Source: Chara braunii
Lineage: Eukaryota > Streptophyta > Charophyceae > Charales > Characeae
Direction of reading: 5' to 3'
Assembly: GCA_003427395.1 (NCBI GenBank)
Contig: BFEA01000749.1
Coordinates: 107,090 to 152,372 of the forward strand
DNA: 45,283 nucleotides
Shown here: one piece after another, positions 19,903-27,966 of the stretch
Layout: every line of letters begins with the position of its first letter
Position numbering within the stretch: position 1 is the stretch's first letter
The notes under the pieces: model-generated
What the model saw: only the letters and a program-made list of their open reading frames with translations
Told to the model about the DNA's origin: nothing
Database searches by the model: none
Position numbers and translations under genes: made by a program

Positions 19903-19926
19903 ACTCAGTCTTTATTTTTTCCCAGC

Positions 19927-20214
19927 TCATCCTCTCACCCTTGCTCTAGCCTCCGCTACCGTCTCGTCGTGGAAGTGCTCCGCATGCATATAGCCATGCG
20001 ACCATATCATCACCTCATAGGAAATCGAGGTCTGGAAGGTCACCCGCGCCAGTACATCAACTCTATGCTAGTGGATCAAATCTCTGGCTCGTTGCCGACA
20101 CTCCCTCGCCGTCAAGTCCTCTTCTAGGTACGCTCGGAGAAGTACTGTCATAGTGTACCCTGTGCTTACCAGTTGCTCTCCTACACGCATCACTGTGGCC
20201 GTCCTCCCCGACAT
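19927..20214 (-). pseudogene. Accessory ORF 5: small strand-helix-strand protein, interrupted by TAG
   Basis: ATG 20214 begins three bases after the stop of ORF 4. 95 codons: MSGRTATVMRVGEQLV, TMTVLLRAYLEEDLTAREC, RQRARDLIH, then TAG (20068-20070, one change from CAG), HRVDVLARVTFQTSISYEV, and a tail with MHAEHFHDE. The pattern of hydrophobic strand, helix, then RVxVLxRVTF is shared with ORF 7's N-terminus and loosely with ORF 3. Function unknown. Confidence 0.45.
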
Positions 20215-20217
20215 TCC

Positions 20218-20973
20218 CTAAGCTGCGGCCTCGAAGAAAAACCTCACATCCTCTAGCCCCACGTAATCGATCTCCGCTTGTCTCCTGCAGTACCTAATCA
20301 GATCGACTGGCCTCAAACAGTCCACCAGGCTAGTAACGTCTATGATGTCGTCAAGCGTTTCTCTACTGGGTGACCCCCACCTCACACAAATGGCGTAGTA
20401 TACTTCCCGGAAACGGGGCGCTAAGCCCTCCCAGAGCGCGTAAAGTGTGTGGTCCACTGCTCTACTCAAACGTTCTATACTCCCATAGGTCTGCCCTATC
20501 ACGAAGGTAGGAAGTCCGAATCGCCAATCCTCTCTCGGGTAGAGGGTCGGGTGCGGAGGACCGTATACCAAGCGGCTCCAANGCGTCCTCCCTCCAGAGA
20601 GTCTCGCTAGTTGCTGATTAACGATCACTCTGGCCAACGACTCGCTCCTCCACCAACTCCTGCTCGCCCCTGTGAGCGTCTGTCCTATCTCTAAATCGTG
20701 TGCTCTATCCGCTATCAGATGTCCGACCCCTTCTAGATCATGAGTCCTCTCGGGTCGTTTGTCTCGTAGTATCACTGTCCAAAGGAAGAGTCCCTCTGCG
20801 AGCCACGTTCCCAAGTATCGTGTCGGAACACGCCCTGTTCCTTCTAACGCCACAGGAAGTGAAATGTCGTATCCAACCGCCGTCTCTCTGGGTCTCACAA
20901 GCTTCCTCACGCTATACGATTCGGACTCTCGTGAGAGAACATAGGCTAACCAGGCTACCGAGTCACTCCTCAT
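20218..20973 (-). CDS. Accessory ORF 4: third member of the paralog family
   Basis: 251 residues from ATG 20973, ends TAG. Aligns with ORFs 1 and 2: YLGTWLAEGLFLWTVIL against ORF 1's VDGQFLWRSIIL; LPTFVIGQTYGSIERL against VPTFVVESVFGGIGGV; FREVYYAICVRWGS against DLDYIYYS..AGGLRWG. It lacks the acidic Trp-rich C-terminus of the other two and ends YVGLEDVRFFFEAAA. No known domain recognised; I see no catalytic-looking cluster shared by all three. Likely a structural or RNA/protein-binding role, but that is a guess. Confidence 0.6.
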   Translation of the reverse strand: MRSDSVAWLAYVLSRESESYSVRKLVRPRETAVGYDISLPVALEGTGRVPTRYLGTWLAEGLFLWTVILRDKRPERTHDLEGVGHLIADRAHDLEIGQTLTGASRSWWRSESLARVIVNQQLARLSGGRTXWSRLVYGPPHPTLYPREDWRFGLPTFVIGQTYGSIERLSRAVDHTLYALWEGLAPRFREVYYAICVRWGSPSRETLDDIIDVTSLVDCLRPVDLIRYCRRQAEIDYVGLEDVRFFFEAAA

Positions 20974-21045
20974 CTCCCCTCCGACTCTCGATCAACATCA
21001 CTCTACTCCCTCCGATGCACCCTATCTCTCGACGTTGCTAACTCC

Positions 21046-21282
21046 TCAGACAACTTTCCCACTCAGTTCCAGTATGGTCGAGTAGGTGCTGTGCGCTCTC
21101 CCGTCTGCTCCGTGGAAGTAGATAGTAAACTCGACGTACCTCTGGCTCCTCCGTATCTCCAGGGCATGTTCCGTCATGAGTCCGATCTGTCGCTCAACAA
21201 TCTCTAACGCCTCTCCTTCCCAGCCACCCGTCCTATCTCGTCGCANGAAAAGAGTCACCCTCAGTATATCCCGGTCTGCCAT
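21046..21282 (-). CDS. Accessory ORF 3: 78-residue protein, unknown
   Basis: ATG 21282 (frame open upstream to a GTG at 21291). Reads MADRDILRVTLF, a Gly-Trp turn, EALEIVERQIGLMTEHALEI helix, then RYVEFTIYFHGADG. The strand-helix-strand layout resembles ORFs 5 and 7. Sits 148 bases after ORF 2's acidic tail and 73 bases before ORF 4. Confidence 0.45.
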   Translation of the reverse strand: MADRDILRVTLFXRRDRTGGWEGEALEIVERQIGLMTEHALEIRRSQRYVEFTIYFHGADGRAHSTYSTILELSGKVV

Positions 21283-21429
21283 ACTCTCCACTACTCCCTT
21301 CTCTAAACCTCACTCGGATATGTTCTGCCTCTAGTCGTCTCATGCTTATGGCATATCCTCATCTGTGTCCTCATCTACCCTCTACCCCCATGGGATGTCC
21401 TCCTGTCCCTCGGCCTGAAGGAGATGACC

Positions 21430-22444
21430 TCAACCGTCCTCCTGNGGCGCCTCTCCACCTACCTGCTCCTGTCGCTCAGCCCGCGCCAGATCTCCCCAGT
21501 CCTTGTCCTGGTCGCCCCAAGGGTCTATGTCATCGAAGTCCTCCCAATCCCGATCCTCGGCGTACCACGCAAGACCGTCAGCCTCTGGATATATCTGCTG
21601 ATAATACTCCTCAACCTCCCNGGTCGAGATGAGATGGCCCGNCCTCTCCTCACGAGTCTCAGCTAGCAGNTGTCCCACACCAGCTAAATGATCAGTTGGC
21701 CCTCCGAGCCTCTCTCTCTAGCGCCGTCCAGAAGGCTAGGGGCTGGTACAGAGAATACAGGTCTGGGCTCCCGGTAGGTATAATGGCCCGCAGGAACTCA
21801 ATCAACTGGAGCCCTCGCTCACCTACAAGCGGCCCCGCTACAAACTGCGCATACAGCACCCAGTCCCTGTCAGCGTACCCTCGGCAAAGGCCGTCCAAGT
21901 CAAGAGCTGCAAAGTAGATCTCACCCAGACGTCTAAGTCCCCAAAGCTCCTCCGCCACGAAGCACGAAAGTGTCACACGCAGTCGACTACTAGGATATGG
22001 GAAGTGTCCTCCAATCCTCAAGGTCGTCGTCACTCCCAGAACGCCCCCGTGCAGCCGCTCTACCTCGTCCCGCGCNGAGTCTGCTCGGGCCAGTAAAACC
22101 CTCTTCGCGCTCTGTTCCTCTCGCCAATGATCGTGAACGATGGCGTGAAAATAGACTGTGGCTAACACCTCCCGTGAGTAGTAAATGTGGCCTACTACCT
22201 TTATGNCAGTCGTGCCTGGTCGTCGCCACCTCAGATTGTCTAGGTCAAACNTCTCGATGACATACGTCNACAAGTGTACGTCTGGGCCTAACACCGTCGA
22301 TGACCATCGGCTCTCTATCGCATCCGCGGAAACCCCTCTGGCCGGCAGATCCAGCGCCACCTTCCCTGGCGCTACTGTCTCTGGAGGTCTAGGCCATCTA
22401 GCGTCGTCGATCTGAAGCTCCACTCCACTGGCCTGCTCTATCAT
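21430..22444 (-). CDS. Accessory ORF 2: paralog of ORF 1, frameshifted near its end
   Basis: ATG 22444 chosen over GTG 22480. Main frame runs to TGA 21692. It aligns with ORF 1 along its length: VALDLPARGVSADAIESRW with LVELTIPGRSVRHVDGQFLW; FPYPSSRLRV with FPYSVRSLR; FVAEELWGLRRLGEIYFAALDL with FVVESVFGGIGGVVEIYLAYQDL. The homologous C-terminus (EVEEYYQQIYPEADG, then DWEDFDDIDPWGDQDKDW) lies one base out of frame at 21690-21430, so an indel near 21694 split it. Like ORF 1 the tail is acidic and rich in Trp. Function unknown. Confidence 0.65.
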
Positions 22445-22512
22445 CGATCCGNTCTCGCCAATACCAGTAGCTAAGCTCACTCAACCGCCGNTCTAATGAG
22501 CTCCTCTNCCTC

Positions 22513-23529
22513 CTACGCCCGGANGGCTACTCCTATTATGGGGAAGTGGGCGTCCGTAACGTNGATCTCCTCCTCGTCAACCTCACTCTCTGGGTCGACC
22601 CAGTCTGGCTCCCAAGCGTCCTCGTCNTCCTCTCGCTCCCAACCCTCGTCATCAAACTCGTCCTCGACACGGTATGGGGCCTGTCCTATAGCCTGGTAGT
22701 ACTCCGCTAACTGATGGCCGTATATCAGAGGTCNNCCAGCGTCCTCAGTCCACCAGCTCCCNCAGTCGTCTGNGAAGAGTCGCCCAATGCAGGTCACGTA
22801 CTCAGGGCCTGCTCTGAGCTCACGGTCTAGCCAATCCCAAACGCACGGAGACTGGGGCNACTCGTCGTCTATCGAACGGATCAGCTCTATAAGCTNAACC
22901 CTCTCGTCACCCCAACGAAGCCCACCGGCCGCGANCGAATAATAGATGTAGTCGAGGTCGNCAGGCCTTCTCGCCANAATCTTGAGATCCTGATAGGCTA
23001 GGTATATCTCGACCACTCCACCAATGCCTCCAAAGACGCTCTCTACTACGAACGTCGGAACTATCGNCCGCAGACTCCTAACGCTGTACGGGAAAAACCC
23101 ATCCCGTGCTACCACCAGCTCGCCCGTGATATCTAGAGGAGGGCACCCATGAAATAGGGTCAACGGGTCGCTCGAGTCCTCCGCTCGGAAGGCAGCTACC
23201 TCTTCCCTCAGGTAGTGTTTCGCCCTGCTAACCGCGCCACTAGTCCCTGTCGTCGCGAGGCTCAGCACGGCCTCCGTAACCGCGCCCGGTCCTAAGTACA
23301 AGTAGGCCCTCACTACGCCCACTCCTTGCCCAGGCTGGTGCTCTCTGCGCGTCCAAAGCCACACGTCCTCTAACAAGATTATGGACCTCCACAGAAACTG
23401 GCCGTCAACGTGTCGAACGCTGCGCCCGGGGATCGTGAGCTCCACCAGATCCTCTTCTATGAGTTCAGGAGGCTCAAAGTCCCAGTCGATGGTGGCCTCA
23501 TAGACTTCTACTTGCGCTCGCGGCCACAT
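22513..23529 (-). CDS. Accessory ORF 1: founder-like member of the paralog family
   Basis: 338 residues from ATG 23529; the frame is open to a GTG at 23661 but without another ATG. Regions: N-terminal IDWDFEPPELIEEDLVEL; VDGQFLWRSIILLEDVWLW; GVVRAYLYLGPGAVTEAV; the best-conserved block FFPYSVRSL...VPTFVVESVFGGIGGVVEIY (about residues 145-176); DLDYIYYS and ERV.LIELIRSID; LAEYYQAIGQAP; then an acidic tail (DEFDDEGWERE, DEDAWEPDWVDPE). No signal peptide or clear transmembrane segment after the chosen start. First ORF after the leader and internal TATA-like box. No homolog is known to me. Confidence 0.65.
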   Translation of the reverse strand: MWPRAQVEVYEATIDWDFEPPELIEEDLVELTIPGRSVRHVDGQFLWRSIILLEDVWLWTRREHQPGQGVGVVRAYLYLGPGAVTEAVLSLATTGTSGAVSRAKHYLREEVAAFRAEDSSDPLTLFHGCPPLDITGELVVARDGFFPYSVRSLRXIVPTFVVESVFGGIGGVVEIYLAYQDLKIXARRPXDLDYIYYSXAAGGLRWGDERVXLIELIRSIDDEXPQSPCVWDWLDRELRAGPEYVTCIGRLFXDDXGSWWTEDAXXPLIYGHQLAEYYQAIGQAPYRVEDEFDDEGWEREXDEDAWEPDWVDPESEVDEEEIXVTDAHFPIIGVAXRA

Positions 23530-23754
23530 CCAACTGGCGACTAGGGTGAACGCAGCAAGAGGGATGGGTAGAGAAAGTGAAAGATAGGAGAAGAAGGTTT
23601 GTCGATTCTGAGGGAATTCCGGCAGCGCTTCGCCTCCCTTCGTTGGGAGCCCCGATATCACGCTGTCGATCTATCTCCTAACTATCCAAAGGTCCCCTAT
23701 GGTGCTACAGGGCGGAGTCCCGACTCCAAACAAGACAACAGGCCCTATAGTCCA

Positions 23755-23794
23755 GTTCCCTCGAATAGAAGGCGTGTGCCCTGTTCGAGGGAAC
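23755..23794 (-). other. Leader hairpin, 11-bp perfect stem
   Basis: GTTCCCTCGAA (23755-23765) and TTCGAGGGAAC (23784-23794) pair around an 18-base loop, 226 bases before the ORF 1 ATG. Possible RNA structure (packaging or translation), not shown to be functional. Confidence 0.45.
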
Positions 23795-24643
23795 GCCGCC
23801 TCCGACTACTCCGGTCACCCCTCAAGAGTACAAATGTCCCCCTCTATCTAAGTACCAAAATTAGAAGGCCGTAACCTTCTTTCCCCTTTTTCTCTAAGCC
23901 ATTTTAATATTTTTAGGCAATTTTAATAAATTTAAATAAATAAAAATTACTTTTATCTTCTAGAAACCCACTGGCCCTCGACCACTGCCTAGGGGCATGC
24001 AAGGCTTCCCCTAGAGAGTAGCGCGATAAATGGATTTCTCTTCCCGCCAATATTTTTCTGTATTTTAACTGTATTTTATTTACAATAATTACATTTACAT
24101 AACATATACCCCCTTTCTTATTTTACATATACTTATATCCTTTGTACATGTCTTTAGGCAAAATCGCTCAACCTCAAGAGGTCCCAGAAAATTTTGGCAG
24201 CACTTCGCCTCCCCCCGTGGGGATGGGGTGTGGCCGAAGACCTCAAAATAGCCGCCGAAGGAGTATAGCAAAAGGGAAAAAATATCAAAAGAAAATATTA
24301 ATTTTCAACCAATTTTTGAGTATTTTCTCTTATTATTTCCTAACTAATTCGAAATATTTTACAAATTTTCAAAAAAATTATGCAGTATGTCCCCTCCCCC
24401 CATGGGGATGGGGTTCGGCTTCCGCCCCTAGCTCAACAACCCGAGAGGAAAGACGTCCGAATTTAAAAATAAATTAAAACGAAATTTAATTAATCTTTTT
24501 TTCGTTATTTTTAATATTTTTCTTAATTTAATTTTTCAAAAAGGAAAAAGCCGAAGAATGAAGAAGGCAAAATATTCTCTGTTTATTACCCTTCCTCTCC
24601 GAGGTTGTTATCCGCCCCAAACCCTGAATAAGACTTCCCCTAA

Positions 24644-24673
24644 TTAGGGTTTCCCTTAATTAGGGTTTATATA
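24644..24673 (-). promoter_or_regulatory. Internal TATA box and two telo-box motifs
   Basis: On the minus strand TATATAAA (24673-24666) runs into AAACCCTAA (24668-24660), with a second AAACCCTAA at 24652-24644. TATATAAA is a plant TATA form, and AAACCCTAA is the telo-box found near plant transcription starts. Position, downstream of the primer site and upstream of ORF 1, would suit a separate transcript for the accessory ORFs. Not tested. Confidence 0.4.
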
Positions 24674-25315
24674 CTAGGGTTTTGGAGACTTCGCGTGCAA
24701 CCGCACGCTCTCTTCCAAAATTCGTTCATTCCAAAAATTTTCCCGTCAACCTCACTCAAAATTTGCAAAAACTTTGACGGAACACTTTTTCTTAATCCCT
24801 TTTATGGCATTTTACACGAAATTTCAAAGAAATTAAATATTTAATTCTCGTTTTACTTCTTTTTTTGCTGTTACTTACTGTTCTTGTCTCTAACCACCTC
24901 CGTTTGCCCCGTCCAAGGTATCAAAATGACGGGAAGAATAAATTGAGCAGGTTTGGTAAAAGGAGTTATCTCAAGGAAATGTACCAATTTCCCGCAAAAA
25001 AAAAAAAAAAAAAACTGGAAATTCCGAATTAATAATTTAATTTTTGAAGGAAATTCGTTATCTCGAAATCTGACCGTTAGATTTCAGNAAGAAACGTCTC
25101 ATAACATTTACCTCGTCGAGAGGACGAACTTTGCTCCCNNCTTACTTTCGCGCGAAAATGNGCGGATTTGGAGATAATTTTAAAAAACTAAAAATAAGAA
25201 TTAATAAAAATTTANAAAAATCGACTAATCAAACTAAAGCTAACTCTCCTAGCCAATTAGCCAGGGCACCCCAGTTTGATTGGGGAAGGCCGCGGCCTTG
25301 GGGGTGCAGTTCCCC

Positions 25316-25333
25316 TCCCCGGCAACGGCGCCA
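25316..25333 (-). other. Primer-binding site for tRNA-Asp
   Basis: The minus strand reads TGGCGCCGTTGCCGGGGA, the complement of the last 18 bases (with CCA) of plant tRNA-Asp(GTC) as I recall it. It lies four bases inside the LTR end at 25338. Athila-type and many other plant gypsy elements use the same primer. This fixes the 5' LTR as the right one. Confidence 0.85.
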
Positions 25334-25337
25334 AAGT

Positions 25338-27906
25338 TGNGAGGAAACNCGGGGAGGGGCGCCTACTGTTNGCTGAAGCCAAGNGCTACAACGTCTGTCA
25401 CNCGCTGCGCCCGCTTCCGAGGTCCTCAGCGACCGGCAGGGTTNNTTTGCTTGTTCTGNNTGTCACTCTCCCTACTCTCGAAAGAATTGTTTTACTCAGT
25501 TGCGTTTCCCTTTTTTTTTTTGTGATGAATTCGAAATACTAAGCCAGACAGAACTGGTACACTTTGTCTCTTGTTCACATGTTTAACAGTCAGAGCAATA
25601 TAGTAGTCAATCAATCAATTGGGCGACTCAGGGGTAATGCACTCCANCCTCGATTGGGACTCGAGCNAATCGAGTGGCTCNGATTATAATTTGGCTTATC
25701 ACAATCACCGTCTCTCGTCTCAGACTTCTTTCAGTCTCTCTCCACCGATCGACACGCACCACAAAAANCTAGTGGTAATACGTTGGACTAATANCCGAGT
25801 TCCAAGTGCTCTCCCNAAGTTCNGGAGCGCATGAGCAATGCGGTTCGGTTTCAGTTGTCCCTCCTGCAGTTCGATGCAACATCAACTCACTTGTGCACTT
25901 CCAAGTGACCCACACTAACAATAATAAGTTGGGGAGATCCTGGTCTGTGGAGTCCAGCTTAACACCCGTCACAGAGGGCCAGCTTAACCCATGCCAAAGC
26001 GGTGTTCGACAATCATGAGTAAACATGAGATCGTACAATAAGAGGCCAATCAGCTCCCTGCTCTCGTTGTGCTCTCCCCTCCTTTGTTCCCCTTGTTGTC
26101 TACAGTCCCTCCATTGTAGGTCGAAAACAGCATAGAAAGGTGAATGGAGACAATACTGATTGGAAAATAGGACGTTTCCCTCTGCCTCACTCAGTGTCCC
26201 TCACTCGCCCGTGCGGTAATATCCGGGTTGAGCGGTCCACCCCAAATTTGGCGATTTATCGCTCCATGAAGGATTCTCCAAAATTCCTGAATTTTTAAAC
26301 ATTGAAAGATTAGGTAGCGATCTTTCTAGGAAAAATATCGAACAAAAATAAATAACTCATCTCGCCCATGAAACAATCACCGCGCCAATCCCTTGCACAA
26401 TCTGGTTTACACAGTGCAATTTGTTGGCTTACAGAGGGGTACTCGAACTTTCCCGATTTTTCCCGCTCCAAAGAACATGAATCAGAGTTTGAAACATTAG
26501 ATTCCCGTAGGATAGCTTGTGATCTTTTAATNAAAAAAAAAAAAAAAAAAAAATCATTCTGACCATGAAACAATCTCACTTGCATATCCTAGTTTTGACA
26601 CTGGACAGTTTGTAGACTGAAGGGAGGAGTACTCCAACTTCCCTGTTCCACGTATCTCTCTCCCACTACACTCTCTCTCTCTGCACACTCTCTGACTCTG
26701 TGTACACTCTCTCTCTCACCGCACACTCCCTCTCATATCAGAGTTGCACGTACCTGTTCGCCTGCCAGCCGAACATTAGATTGCGTGATCGGTGGGTTGG
26801 CTGGCCAGCAGAACACTTGAGTACCAACCCACTGGAACTGGCTCGATTCCGCTAGCAGCGGATACACTTGATTGGCTGGCCTGCAGAACACTTGAGTACT
26901 AGGCCACTGGATCTAGCTCGTTTCTGATCTCACCCCTTTCTTCACTTACCGTCGTGGTGCTCTTGGCTCATCCCTGAATGTGTCCCATAAGTATTCTGGT
27001 CGGGCAAAGTCAAAACAAGGGCCAAGTCTGTAGTGCACAACCTCCCTATCTTGGCAGTACTTCAGATCAGAATGGCAGATCAAGCGTGCATTCGAGTTCA
27101 ATCAGAGCCTTGCCAATCCGTCTACCATCCTTGCATGGTACATCGATAATCATTTTCTAATTTCACTTGTGTCTCTGAAGGGCCCGCTGGCTCAGACATG
27201 GCACATTTCACAGTTTCTGATCTCTTACCTAGTGGCAAGGGATGCGCTGTCCGAAAGCGGTAATGGCAGATCTGTGGCCCACCTTCAGCGGTAATGTGAA
27301 ATCCTTGATTGTCCGCCAACAGCGGGAATGTGAAATCCCTGATTGCCCGCCAACAGNNNNNNNNNNNNNNNNNNNNNNNNNNNNNNNNNNNNNNNNNNNN
27401 NNNNNNNNNNNNNNNNNNNNNNNNNNNNNNNNNNNNNNNNNNNNNNNNNNNNNNNNNNNNNNNNNNNNNNNNNNNNNNNNNNNNNNNNNNNNNNNNNNNN
27501 NNNNNNNNNNNNNNNNNNNNNNNNNNNNNNNNNNNNNNNNNNNNNNNNNNNNNNNNNNNNNNNNNNNNNNNNNNNNNNNNNNNNNNNNNNNNNNNNNNNN
27601 NNNNNNNNNNNNNNNNNNNNNNNNNNNNNNNNNNNNNNNNNNNNNNNNNNNNNNNNNNNNNNNNNNNNNNNNNNNNNNNNNNNNNNNNNNNNNNNNNNNN
27701 NNNNNNNNNNNNNNNNNNNNNNNNNNNNNNNNNNNNNNNNNNNNNNNNNNNNNNNNNNNNNNNNNNNNNNNNNNNNNNNNNNNNNNNNNNNNNNNNNNNN
27801 NNNNNNNNNNNNNNNNNNNNNNNNNNNNNNNNNNNNNNNNNNNNNNNNNNNNNNNNNNNNNNNNNNNNNNNNNNNNNNNNNNNNNCTCTGCTCTCTCTCT
27901 CTCCCA

Positions 27907-27966
<60 letters not shown>

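Larger units (their letters stand above)
23530..25315 (-). other. Leader between primer-binding site and first accessory ORF
   Basis: About 1.8 kb without a supported gene. Holds a perfect 11-bp inverted repeat (23755-23794), CCCC.TGGGGATGGGG direct repeats (near 24213 and 24392), GGCAGC.CTTCGCCTCC repeated at 23625 and 24195, A/T-rich filler, and the TATA/telo-box cluster at 24644-24673. An RNA packaging signal would be expected somewhere here. Confidence 0.6.

Noticed and set aside
16678-20070. Reassigned genetic code (TAA/TAG as Gln, as in some ulvophyte algae)
   Set aside because: TAG and TAA also serve as the ordinary ends of ORFs 1, 4, 8, protease and integrase, and TGA codons break frames as well; decay is simpler.
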